Notes under the pieces: model-generated | The model's input: the letters and a program-made list of their open reading frames with translations, nothing else | Databases searched by the model: none | Told to the model about the DNA's origin: nothing | Assembly: GCA_020634795.1 (NCBI GenBank) | Contig: JACKAZ010000007.1 | Coordinates: 195,578 to 259,577 of the forward strand | DNA from: Ardenticatenales bacterium | GTDB taxonomy: Bacteria; Chloroflexota; Anaerolineae; Ardenticatenales; Ardenticatenaceae | Direction: 5' to 3' | Length of the DNA stretch: 64,000 bases | Position numbers and translations under genes: made by a program | Shown: one piece after another, positions 8,163 to 16,478 of the stretch | Layout of the letters: each line of letters opens with the position of its first letter | Position numbering within the stretch: position 1 is the stretch's first letter

Positions 8163-8662
8163 GGCCTGGTGCGCTGCGCGACCGCAGCGGCCACCACCGG
8201 CGGAACCAGATGCGCCACCGACTCCCCGGCTTGGATCAGCGCTCGGACGCGGCGGCTGCTGATCGTACGTTCATCCGTTCTAGCAAGAAAGAAGAGCGTG
8301 TCCAAGCTGGGCATCATGCGGCGGTTCATCTGAGCTTGCTGAAACTCATTCTCGAAATCGCGCCAGTCGCGCAACCCCCGCACCACGGTCGTTGCGCCCA
8401 CTTGGGCCGCGTAATCGACCAACAGCCTCTGCGAAAAGCGGTCCACCTCAATATTCGGCCACGGCACGCAGCTCTGACGGATGAACTGTTGGCGCTCTGT
8501 CGCGGTGAAAAGGGATTGCTTGTTGGGATTGTATCCCACGACAACGATCAGCCGATCAAAAAGGGGGGCAGCCCGTTCAATAATCTCGAGGTGGCCGTTG
8601 GTCAGCGGGTCAAAGCTGCCGGGAAAGAGCGCCGTTCGTGCGCTCCCTGTCGATAGATTCAT
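8159..8662 (-). CDS. coaD: Phosphopantetheine adenylyltransferase
   Basis: This is the penultimate step of coenzyme A synthesis: 4'-phosphopantetheine plus ATP gives dephospho-CoA plus pyrophosphate. The 167-residue protein is normal in length. It shows the nucleotidyltransferase signature GSFDPLTNGHLEII (with the GH motif), VRGLRDWRDFENEFQQAQMN and the C-terminal ISSRRVR that binds ATP phosphates. The ATG at 8662 gives a slightly long N-terminus (MNLSTGSARTALFPGSFDP). It is first in a two-gene operon with the Cof-type phosphatase. Confidence 0.95.
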   Translation of the reverse strand: MNLSTGSARTALFPGSFDPLTNGHLEIIERAAPLFDRLIVVVGYNPNKQSLFTATERQQFIRQSCVPWPNIEVDRFSQRLLVDYAAQVGATTVVRGLRDWRDFENEFQQAQMNRRMMPSLDTLFFLARTDERTISSRRVRALIQAGESVAHLVPPVVAAAVAQRTRP

Positions 8663-9154
8663 GCGGGGAGTATATCATCTCTCGCAGAATCGCTCAACAG
8701 CAATCGCAAATCGTGAATCGGGCCGCTTCGTGGGTCGATGATAGTTGGAGTGCCCTTTTGTCGCACAGCCGCTACACGCGGACGAAAAATGATGGCACGT
8801 TTCCCAAAATGCCCCCTTGCGGATATAGTCCCTACATCAACGCAGAACGCAGAACCCGGCTCTTCGCTCAGGGCAAGCTCTGAACGCAGAACGTCGAATG
8901 GTGCAAGGTGCAAGGTGCAAGGTGCATGGTGAATGGTGAATGGTGCATGGTGCATGGTGCATGGGCATAGGTTGGGGAATCGTTTCGCCGCTCTGCTGTT
9001 GCTGCTCACTCCAACCCATCAAACTCATTAAACTCATTAAACTCATCAAACTCATCAAACTCATCAAACTCATTAAACTCCCCAAACTCATCAAACTCCC
9101 AGGATACAGAGACGCCAACGGCACGTCTCTGCCACAACTCCCAAGAGAGAGATC
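8663..9154. other. Divergent intergenic region, mostly repeats
   Basis: This 490-bp region separates coaD (minus) from the gene at 9155 (plus). Its right half is the composite repeat described separately. The left half (8663-8834) has no coding signal and should contain the coaD promoter, which I could not identify. Confidence 0.6.
8837..9098 (+). repeat. Composite intergenic repeat cassette (copy before 9155)
   Basis: In order on the plus strand: AACGCAG heptamers (8839-8855 and 8882-8893), AAGGTGC/ATGGTGC heptamers (about 8896-8963), a roughly 50-bp core containing AATCGTTTCGCCGCTCTGC (about 8963-9014), then AACTCATTA/AACTCATCA nonamers (about 9015-9098). The gene at 9155 starts 57 bp later. 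Copies with the same order are at 23858-24113 and, inverted, at 29961-30215. Confidence 0.85.
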
Positions 9155-9721
9155 ATGAAAACCACCGAACTGGCCAACGACCTTCTGGCGATGAGCGCCA
9201 AGATGGCCGCCTATTTGGAAGGGGACGAGCTTTACAAGACCGTGACGGTCCAGGGCGATGGCGGCGATCGGCTGATCAAGATGACCCTGGGTGGCATGTT
9301 GGAGCGGATCCGCGCGTTGCGTGCCCATGCGCCCCACAACCCCGCCATCGTCACGGCGGAAAAAGCGCTGCAAGAAGCGCGCAGCACGCAGCCCGACGCC
9401 TACTATGCGCGATTGGCCCGCGAAGCCAAGAGCTATGCAGGCTCGTGGAACTGGTTCTTGCAGGAATGTTGGGACAACACCGACCGCTGCGAAGATGATT
9501 ACGCGACCGAAGTGCCAATCCGCCTGCGCATCGCCCACCTGCTGGAAGCGGGCGGCACGCGCCCCGAAATGCGCGAAGTGCGCCAGCAGGTCGAGGCGCT
9601 GGATCGACGGCTGCGCGAGATCTGGCAGCCGACCGACCACCCCGTGATCCGGGACGGCGAGCAGTACGACCGATCCCAATACTGGTGGCTTTACGGCGAA
9701 CCGAAGCCCCGCGCTGAATAA
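9155..9721 (+). CDS. Conserved hypothetical protein next to a Ser/Thr kinase
   Basis: I do not recognise this 188-residue protein. It is soluble (no signal peptide or membrane segment), rich in charged helices, and ends with the aromatic stretch QYWWLYGEPKPRAE. A tryptophan-rich region, SWNWFLQECWDN, lies near residues 94-105. The start is preceded by AGAGAGA. Only 17 bp separate its stop from the start of the kinase gene at 9739, so the two are very likely co-transcribed. It may be a partner or substrate of the kinase, which is inference from position alone. Confidence 0.6.
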   Translation: MKTTELANDLLAMSAKMAAYLEGDELYKTVTVQGDGGDRLIKMTLGGMLERIRALRAHAPHNPAIVTAEKALQEARSTQPDAYYARLAREAKSYAGSWNWFLQECWDNTDRCEDDYATEVPIRLRIAHLLEAGGTRPEMREVRQQVEALDRRLREIWQPTDHPVIRDGEQYDRSQYWWLYGEPKPRAE

Positions 9722-9738
9722 CGCACCCCCCTTCTGCC

Positions 9739-11583
9739 ATGGCTGAGACGCAGCGCAACACGCCCCCATCCCCCCATCGCTTGATCGGTGGCCGCTACCG
9801 GCTGCTACGGCTGTTGGGCGAAGGGGGCGTCTCCGAAGTGTGGCTGGCCCACGACGAGCGAAAGCAGCGGCGCGTTGCATTGAAATTGCTGCGCCGCCAA
9901 TACGCCAGCAACGAGCGGCTGCTGGAACGCTTCCGCCGCGAGGCCCGCTTGGTCGCAGAGCTGGATTCGCCCCACCTCGTCAAAATCTACGGTGTCGAGA
10001 CCGAACATTCGCCCAGCTTCATCGTGATGGAATATGTCGAGGGCCAGGATCTGCGCGACTTCCTCCGCCACAACGCGCCGATTCCGGTCGATCGAGCGCT
10101 GACACTGATCCGCGAAGTGGCGCGTGGGGTGGCCGCCGCGCACGAGGCGGGCTTCATCCACCGCGACCTCAAGCCCGCCAACGTGCTCCTTTCCACAGGG
10201 GGCACGCTTAAGGTGACCGACTTCGGCATCGCTCGCACCATCGCCAGTGCGGGCGTGACGGAACCGGGCATGATCTGGGGGACGAGCCACTATCTGGCGC
10301 CCGAACAGGCCGCAGGCAAGGCCCTGACCCCCGCGACCGATGTCTATGCGTTGGGCGTCATGCTCTTCGAGATGTTGACCGGGCGGCTTCCCTTCGAGGG
10401 GGAAGATCCGGTGGCGGTGGCGCTGGCCCACATCCGCGAGCCGATTCCTGACGTGCAAAGCGCCAACCCTGCCGTGCCGCTGGGGGTGGCGCGTCTGGTA
10501 CGCCGCATGATGGAGAAAGCGCCCGACCGCCGCCCCAAAGATGCGGGCGAATTGGTCGGCCTGCTGGACAGCTATCTGCAACGGGGGGGCAGTGTCACCA
10601 CCTTGCAACAGGCACTGGACGTCAGCAGCGCGGCTACGGCGCAGGGACCACGCAGCGCCAAGCTGGGCCAGCGCTTGTCGCCGACGTTGCTGATGGCGCT
10701 GGCGATCCTTGCCCTCACCGCGCTCATTTCGCTGCTCATCTTGGCCGATCGTGGCATGGCGCCGTTTGCCCAACGCGGAGTCACCGTGACGGCGGCGAAC
10801 GAGGCGGCGCTGACCGCCACGGCCAGCCCCACGGTGGGATCCTTTGTGTTGGCCGCGACGCCCGCCACCGCCACACCCACCGTGACCCCCACGCCGACCG
10901 TCACGCCGACACCCGTGCCACAGCGGCGGGAAAACACCGGGCCGGAGGGCAACGCCCAGCCCGCCGCAGGGGCGATCATCATCGACGGCAACATCTCGGA
11001 ATGGCGCGGCGATCCCATCGCCCTGAGCCGTGTTGTCGATGGCCGCGATGCTTGGAGTGGCTTCAACGATCTGAGCGGGCGGCTCTGGTTTGCGTGGGAT
11101 ACGCAGTATCTCTATCTTGCGGTGGAGCGGACCGACGACCGGCATGTCCAGAGCGCCCAGCAGGTCGGCCCCGATCTCTATCGGGGTGACGCGATCGAGC
11201 TGTGGATCGACGCCGATTTACAGGGCGATTTCGACCAAGAGGTCGCCAACGAGGACGACTACCAGATCGGCCTGACGGCGGGCGACTTCCAGCTCGGTGG
11301 CCTGCGCCCCGAAGCCTACATCTTCTGGCCAGAGGCGGCGACGGCCAACAGCCGCGACGTGCGTGTGCGGGCGCTGCCCACCGCTGACGGCTACACCTTG
11401 GAAGCTCGTGTCCCGTGGGCGCTGATGGCCGTCGAGCCGCAGAGCGGCCTTTTGCTCGGCTACGCCGTGGTGCTCAACGACAACGATGATCCGGCCAACA
11501 ATGACTTTCAGAGCCAGATCAGCAGCAACGGCGACCTGCCCTACCGCCGCCCTGCCACTTTCGGCAACTTGACGCTCCGTTAG
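9739..11583 (+). CDS. Membrane Ser/Thr protein kinase with CBM9-like ectodomain
   Basis: This is a 614-residue transmembrane kinase. Residues 17-275 form a PknB-type kinase domain: GEGGVSEVW loop, catalytic Lys49, HRDLKPANV (141-149), DFGIA (161-165) and the APEQ motif, all intact. A single membrane helix follows (about 314-336), then a Thr/Pro linker with repeated TPTVTPTPT. The C-terminal domain (about 415-612) is carbohydrate-binding module 9 / DOMON-like, with IDGNISEW, YLYLAVERTDD and DAIELWIDAD. The topology implies a cytosolic kinase driven by an outside sugar-like signal. Common PknB relatives carry PASTA or WD40 ectodomains, so this pairing is uncommon. Probably an operon with the upstream gene. 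Confidence 0.88.
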   Translation: MAETQRNTPPSPHRLIGGRYRLLRLLGEGGVSEVWLAHDERKQRRVALKLLRRQYASNERLLERFRREARLVAELDSPHLVKIYGVETEHSPSFIVMEYVEGQDLRDFLRHNAPIPVDRALTLIREVARGVAAAHEAGFIHRDLKPANVLLSTGGTLKVTDFGIARTIASAGVTEPGMIWGTSHYLAPEQAAGKALTPATDVYALGVMLFEMLTGRLPFEGEDPVAVALAHIREPIPDVQSANPAVPLGVARLVRRMMEKAPDRRPKDAGELVGLLDSYLQRGGSVTTLQQALDVSSAATAQGPRSAKLGQRLSPTLLMALAILALTALISLLILADRGMAPFAQRGVTVTAANEAALTATASPTVGSFVLAATPATATPTVTPTPTVTPTPVPQRRENTGPEGNAQPAAGAIIIDGNISEWRGDPIALSRVVDGRDAWSGFNDLSGRLWFAWDTQYLYLAVERTDDRHVQSAQQVGPDLYRGDAIELWIDADLQGDFDQEVANEDDYQIGLTAGDFQLGGLRPEAYIFWPEAATANSRDVRVRALPTADGYTLEARVPWALMAVEPQSGLLLGYAVVLNDNDDPANNDFQSQISSNGDLPYRRPATFGNLTLR

Positions 11584-11795
11584 CAATGGCTAACGCCAAG
11601 CAGTTTACGCAGAACGCAAAACGACTTGTGGCGAATCGCGAATGGCGAAGGGAAGCGCTTGACCCATGTATCAGCGCTTTGCGCTTGTTGCACCCTTCGC
11701 CAATCACGGTTGTGACTCGCTTGGCCGCCATCAGCCGCTAACTCCCAACGCCTGAACTCCCGACCCAACGAACCCAGTACTCCAACACGCCAGAA

Positions 11796-11819
11796 CTGAT
11801 CAAACTCACAAAACTCACC
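11796..11819 (+). repeat. Short AACTCAC-type array before 11823
   Basis: Two to three degenerate nonamers of the AACTCATTA family (AAACTCACAAAACTCAC) end four bases before the ATG of the dehydrogenase gene. They occupy the place of a ribosome binding site; no Shine-Dalgarno is visible. Confidence 0.7.
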
Positions 11820-11822
11820 CCC

Positions 11823-12797
11823 ATGAACGCACTTCTCTTCGACCACCGCCTATCCCTCGCCACCGATTATCCGCGCCCCACGGCCCGCGCGGGCGAAAGC
11901 CTGATTCGCATCTTGCAGAGTGGCATCTGCAACACCGATCTCGAACTGATGCGGGGTTACATGGCCTTTTCGGGCGTGCTGGGCCACGAGTTCGTCGGCA
12001 TCGTGGAAGTGAGCGATGAGGCGGCGCTGATCGGCGCGCGGGTGGTGGGTGAAATCAATGCGTGGTGCGGGGAGTGCCCGACCTGCGCGGCGGGGAATCG
12101 CAGCCACTGCCCCCATCGCACCACGCTTGGCATCGACCGGCGCGACGGCTGCCACGCCGATTACACGCGGCTGCCCAACCACAACCTGCTGCCCGTTCCG
12201 GAGGGCGTCAGCAACGACGAAGCCGTCTTCGTGGAGCCGCTGGCAGCGGCCTGCGAAATCCTTGAGCAGATACAGATCGCGCCGACCGACCGCGTGGTGG
12301 TGATTGGGGATGGCAAGCTGGGGCTGTTGGTGGCGCAGGTGTTGGCGCTGACCGGCTGCGATCTGCAGGTGATCGGTCGACACGCCGAGAAGCTGGCGAT
12401 CTTGAGCGCGCGCGGCATCCGGACGGAAGTGGTGGCGCGCGGCGCGGAGAGCCAGCTGCCCGACGGCAGCGTCGACATCGTGGTGGAATGCACCGGCAAC
12501 GCGCAGGGCTTCGCGACGGCACGGCGGCTGGTGCGGCCACGGGGCACGATCGTGTTGAAGAGCACCTATCACGGCGATCTGGCGATCAACATGAGCATGA
12601 TCGTGGTGGACGAGATCCGGCTGCTCGGCTCCCGCTGCGGCCCGTTTGCGCCCGCGCTGCGACTGCTGGCGCAGAAGCGGGTCGATGTCACGCCACTGAT
12701 CGCCGCGCGCTATCCGCTGACTGACGGCGTCGCGGCGATGGAACACGCGGCCCAGCGCGGCACGCTCAAAGTGCTGCTCGATGGGGTGGCACTGTGA
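11823..12797 (+). CDS. Zinc-dependent alcohol/threonine-type dehydrogenase (MDR family)
   Basis: This 324-residue medium-chain dehydrogenase has catalytic zinc ligands Cys36 (SGICNTDLE) and His55-Glu56 (LGHEF). The structural zinc is held by Cys82, Cys85, Cys88 and Cys96 in WCGECPTCAAGNRSHC. The Rossmann fold appears as VVVIGDGKLGLLVAQ. It probably oxidises a secondary alcohol or sugar alcohol with NAD(P); the substrate is not determined. Length is slightly short for the family. The stop overlaps the GTG start of azlC (GTGA), so it is translationally coupled to an amino-acid exporter pair, which suggests a role around amino-acid or derivative metabolism. Confidence 0.85.
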   Translation: MNALLFDHRLSLATDYPRPTARAGESLIRILQSGICNTDLELMRGYMAFSGVLGHEFVGIVEVSDEAALIGARVVGEINAWCGECPTCAAGNRSHCPHRTTLGIDRRDGCHADYTRLPNHNLLPVPEGVSNDEAVFVEPLAAACEILEQIQIAPTDRVVVIGDGKLGLLVAQVLALTGCDLQVIGRHAEKLAILSARGIRTEVVARGAESQLPDGSVDIVVECTGNAQGFATARRLVRPRGTIVLKSTYHGDLAINMSMIVVDEIRLLGSRCGPFAPALRLLAQKRVDVTPLIAARYPLTDGVAAMEHAAQRGTLKVLLDGVAL

Positions 12798-13507
12798 CCC
12801 CAACCGCGCCCCGCCGCGTGGCGCAGGGTCAATTCTTGGCGGGGCTGCGAGCCATTTCACCGATCTTGCTCGGCATCTTCCCTTTCGCCACCATCTCGGG
12901 TGTGGCGGCGGGCGAAGCCGGGCTGTCACTCGCGCAAGCCTTCGCCATGTCGGTCGGCATCTTCGCGGGGGCCTCCCAGTTGGCCTCGGTGCAGCTCATC
13001 CGCGACCACGCCAACGGGCTGGTCATTGTGCTGACGGCCATCGTCATCAACCTACGCATGGCGATGTACAGTGCTTCGATCGCGGACCACTTCCGCCGCT
13101 ATTCGCTCCCCGTGCGCGCCTTTCTCAGCTACTTTCTGACCGATCAGGCCTACGCCGTCTCGATCACCCATTTTCAGCGGGACGAGGCGGGCAAAGGCTG
13201 GTATTACTTTGGGGCGGCCATCGCGCCGTGGACGGTCTGGCAGCTTGGGACCGCGATGGGGCTGCTGCTGGGGGCTTCCGTGCCGCCAAGCTGGTCGCTT
13301 GATTTCGCAATCCCGCTGACCTTCATCGCGCTGGTCATGCCCAATATTCGCAACCGCGCCTCGGCCAGCGCCGCGATGGCGGCGGTGCTGCTGGCGGTGG
13401 CCGCACACGGCCTGCCCTACAACTTGGGGCTGCTGACCGCGGCCATCGGCGGCATCGGGGTGGGGATGCGGGTGGAAGCCCGACAGGAGGCTATCGGTGA
13501 ACGATAG
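12794..13507 (+). CDS. azlC: AzlC-family branched-chain amino acid exporter, large subunit
   Basis: This 237-residue polytopic membrane protein has the AzlC signature: GIFPFATISGVAAGEAGLS, FAGASQLASVQLI and the VINLRMAMYSASIADHF block. AzlC and AzlD together form an exporter for branched-chain amino acids (the BrnFE type). Translation starts at a GTG overlapping the stop of the preceding dehydrogenase. It overlaps azlD by 11 bp. All three genes form one tightly coupled operon. Confidence 0.9.
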   Translation: MTPTAPRRVAQGQFLAGLRAISPILLGIFPFATISGVAAGEAGLSLAQAFAMSVGIFAGASQLASVQLIRDHANGLVIVLTAIVINLRMAMYSASIADHFRRYSLPVRAFLSYFLTDQAYAVSITHFQRDEAGKGWYYFGAAIAPWTVWQLGTAMGLLLGASVPPSWSLDFAIPLTFIALVMPNIRNRASASAAMAAVLLAVAAHGLPYNLGLLTAAIGGIGVGMRVEARQEAIGER

Positions 13508-13829
13508 CACCTTCCTGCTGATCGTCGTGGTGATCGGGGTGGCGACCTATCTGCTGCGCTTCTCCTTCATCGGCGCGGCGCGGCACGAGCCACGGGCGGG
13601 CAAGGAAAGTGCCTGGCAGCGGGCCTTGCGCTACGTGCCGGTCGCGGTGCTCTCGGCGCTGATCGCCCCCGCGTTGACCTTGCGCAGCGGTGCCCTTGCG
13701 CTGCCGTGGCAAAATCCGCGACTGATCGCGGGGCTGGTGGCGGCGCTGGTGGCGTGGCGCACACGCAACGTGCTGGCGACGTTGGCCGTGGGCATGGCGC
13801 TGCTCTGGCTGCTGCAGGCGCTGGGGTGA
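13497..13829 (+). CDS. azlD: AzlD-family branched-chain amino acid exporter, small subunit
   Basis: This 110-residue protein has three to four hydrophobic helices and the AzlD pattern GVATYLLRFSFI near the N-terminus. It starts at a GTG preceded by CAGGAGG at ideal spacing, inside the end of azlC. It is the usual small partner of AzlC. Confidence 0.88.
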   Translation: MNDSTFLLIVVVIGVATYLLRFSFIGAARHEPRAGKESAWQRALRYVPVAVLSALIAPALTLRSGALALPWQNPRLIAGLVAALVAWRTRNVLATLAVGMALLWLLQALG

Positions 13830-13910
13830 GGGGGCGCAAAGGGGGAGGGTACAAGGTGCAAAATGAAGGCAGAGCGGCTACCTTGCACGTTGCACCTTGT
13901 AGCCTTCCGT

Positions 13911-15614
13911 CTATCGCATGGCGGGCGCGGGGCCGCCATCCAAATCCTCGATGACCAAGTATGGCACGCCGCCGATTGAGTAGAAGGTGGAGCCAGGGAA
14001 GTTCTGATTGGTGGCGGCGGGTAGCACGAATTCGTAGCCGCCCGCGACGGGGGTATAGACGTTGTAGCTCCCGTCGGGCCGAATGACCAGCGCCTCGCTG
14101 CCGAGGGCCTGCACGGTGAAGGTCACGTCGAAGCCGTCGACCGCCCAGATCAGGGTGCGCCGCTCGTTGGTTGGCTCATCTTCCAGCACCAGCCGCCGCA
14201 TCCCATAGATCGGCTGATCGCTATAACGGAAGCGCCCATCCACCAAATAGTTCGCCGCGACCTGATAGGCGCTGTAGGACGGGCGTGGCTCGGCGTAATG
14301 GGGGGTACACCACGAGCTTTGCTCGTTCGTCACCAGCCCAAAGGCGTCGGCGGGCGGCGTTGGCGAGGGGATGTTGCCGCAGTCGTCGTGGAGCTGGAAG
14401 TGGAAGATGGGCCCCATGTAGCCGCCGATGCGCGAATAGGCGATGTTCTGCCAGATGTAAGAGGCTTGCTCCTCCGCCGTGCCCCGGTAGGGCGAGGGGC
14501 AGTCCGGCCCCGGATAGGAGCCGCAGACCGGCACCCCGCTCTCCGTGACCCAGATCCGCTTGCCCAGCCACGGGGTTCCGCTCAGCGCGTTGATGATGTT
14601 GACCTTGTCCGAGTAGCCGAGCGTGACCCGACTGTAATGGTGGATGGCGGGCGCATCGAAGAAGCCATCATAATCGACAGCCATCGGATCGGCCATCAGC
14701 CCGTCGACCAGTTGGTTGAGGAAGTGGTAGCCGTTCTCGTACTTCGGCCCGTATTGGGCGAGACCGCCCCAGAGCATATAGGCGGCGGGGTCGGCTTGCT
14801 CGATGGCCAGATAACCCACCTTCAACATGCGAGTATATTCCGCCACCGTGCCGCCGAAGAAGTGGCAGAGATCCGGTTCGTTCCACAGCTCCCAATATTT
14901 GACCTCGGTCCCCGCCACGCCCCCCGGCTTGTACCGTTCCACGGCCTTGAAGATGAAACGCGCCCAGTAGTTGTTGGGGTTGATCGTCTTGCCCGGCCCC
15001 GGAATGTCGGTGCCATCACTGAAGATCGGCTGGAAAATATTCTGGGCGGGGGGAGTGCCCGCCACGGTGCAGCCGTTGTCCATGGGCCGCTGGGGTGCAT
15101 CCGGCAGTGCGGCGTCGCGCAGCGGGCCCCCACCAATGGGCGGCAGCGGCACGGTGTTGTCGGGGGTGAAAGGCGTCGGAAAATAGAAGGGAGGGGTGCC
15201 GAGGAAGATCGGCATCGTGTGCAGCCCTTGCGCCAAGTTGTCTTGCAGCGCCTGATCCATATCGCTCCAATCGAAAACGCCCGCCGAGGTCTCTACCTCA
15301 TGCCAATAGAGCGGGAAGCGATCCAGATCGGCGCCCGCAACGACGCCGCGCTGGATGCGCGTGGCGGTACGATGATCTTCCGCGGAATTGACGAAGACCA
15401 ACCCCAGCTTTTCCGGGATGCGCCCAGGCTCAAAATCGCGGAGCACCATCGGCAGATAGAGGCTGCTGCTCTGCGGGTTGGCCGCGCCCGGCACTGCCCC
15501 GCCACGCAGGGGCGCGGGGGCAGCGTTGACATTCTGCTTCAGCCCCCACAGCGCCAGCAGCAGGGTAAAGAGCAACGTCGAAAGCAACGCGAAGCGGTGG
15601 AATCGATGACGCAT
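13911..15614 (-). CDS. Secreted glycoside hydrolase-like protein (clan GH-A fold)
   Basis: This 567-residue protein has a signal peptide (hydrophobic LLSTLLFTLLLALW, residues 11-24) and a Chloroflexota-type YLPMVLRDF segment (53-61). A TIM-barrel follows, with the clan GH-A catalytic pair: WELWNEPD (acid/base Glu246) and WVTESG (nucleophile Glu358). It resembles GH5/GH39-type enzymes. It probably cleaves an extracellular polysaccharide, but the substrate and exact GH family cannot be assigned by eye. The last about 100 residues look like a beta-sandwich. It is a single gene that converges with azlD. Confidence 0.75.
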   Translation of the reverse strand: MRHRFHRFALLSTLLFTLLLALWGLKQNVNAAPAPLRGGAVPGAANPQSSSLYLPMVLRDFEPGRIPEKLGLVFVNSAEDHRTATRIQRGVVAGADLDRFPLYWHEVETSAGVFDWSDMDQALQDNLAQGLHTMPIFLGTPPFYFPTPFTPDNTVPLPPIGGGPLRDAALPDAPQRPMDNGCTVAGTPPAQNIFQPIFSDGTDIPGPGKTINPNNYWARFIFKAVERYKPGGVAGTEVKYWELWNEPDLCHFFGGTVAEYTRMLKVGYLAIEQADPAAYMLWGGLAQYGPKYENGYHFLNQLVDGLMADPMAVDYDGFFDAPAIHHYSRVTLGYSDKVNIINALSGTPWLGKRIWVTESGVPVCGSYPGPDCPSPYRGTAEEQASYIWQNIAYSRIGGYMGPIFHFQLHDDCGNIPSPTPPADAFGLVTNEQSSWCTPHYAEPRPSYSAYQVAANYLVDGRFRYSDQPIYGMRRLVLEDEPTNERRTLIWAVDGFDVTFTVQALGSEALVIRPDGSYNVYTPVAGGYEFVLPAATNQNFPGSTFYSIGGVPYLVIEDLDGGPAPAMR

Positions 15615-15892
15615 AAGAAACTCCTTCGTCGGGACAGCGGAATGGGATGGACGTGCGTCGGCTTGTGCGGCGCGGTGAAAGGTTGAGGGAAGTGAAGCCG
15701 TCGCGCAACGTATGGCGACCGCAGAGATTGCCCGATGCTTGCGTGCGCTCGTCGGTCAAGCAAGGGCCACGCAACACGTCTTCTGGGCGGCGACCGGCGC
15801 ACGACCGCTGGTGCATCGCCGACGAGCGGTCGACCCGCCAACAAGACGGGTCGCGCCTTTGGCGCTCGCCCTCTTTTGTTCTACGATCTCCG
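15615..15892. other. Intergenic stretch without a recognised gene
   Basis: This is a 278-bp spacer between two minus-strand genes. It contains no repeat array and no open frame with plausible protein composition. It should carry the promoter of the glycosidase gene, which I cannot define. Confidence 0.5.
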
Positions 15893-16279
15893 CTATCGGA
15901 TGATATTCCACGTTCCGATGACAAAAAGCAGTTGAATGACCAAGGTCCCCGCCCAGAGGAGGTAAGGGGAGAAAAGCCGATCATCGCGCAGCCGGAGCCA
16001 CAGCCCCGTGCCCACGTTCGCCCCAAAGATCAGCGAGGCGATCATCGGCAGACGGTACAGTTCGCCGCGCTCGCCGATGCGGTCGGGATTGCCCGTCACA
16101 TCAAAGTGGAGCGGCAGCAGGTCGGGCAGCGATGACATCGAAAGGACGACCAAGAGCCACAACAACAGGAGCAGCAAGGCCGAGCCGACCAACAGCATCA
16201 GTGCCACACGGTCCGTGTACAGCCGCTGCCACAGCGAATTGGTGGCCTCGGTCGATGGAAAATCGCTCATTTCGTTCAT
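15893..16279 (-). CDS. DUF1648 membrane protein
   Basis: This 128-residue protein has three predicted membrane helices (about 24-46, 76-94 and 104-126). Between the first two lies LPLHFDVTGNPDRIGER, the hallmark of DUF1648, a domain found in SdpI-like immunity proteins and other small membrane proteins. It lacks the longer SdpI C-terminus. Its role is unknown; by family a membrane immunity or signalling function is possible but not supported by neighbours. Confidence 0.75.
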   Translation of the reverse strand: MNEMSDFPSTEATNSLWQRLYTDRVALMLLVGSALLLLLLWLLVVLSMSSLPDLLPLHFDVTGNPDRIGERGELYRLPMIASLIFGANVGTGLWLRLRDDRLFSPYLLWAGTLVIQLLFVIGTWNIIR

Positions 16280-16478
16280 GGCCCGAAGTGTAGTCGCCCC
16301 CTCTCAAATTCAAATTCCCCGTTGGATGGGTTTCCTGTTTCTTTCATGGTCTTGAAGAGAGAAGATCGTGGGGATAGAGGCAATGGAGAATAGCGAATGG
16401 AGAATGGGGTGATGGAGGCCATCGTATCACCATCTCCCCTTTGTTTCTTGCTTCACCATCTCTCGATTTTCGTTCAAC

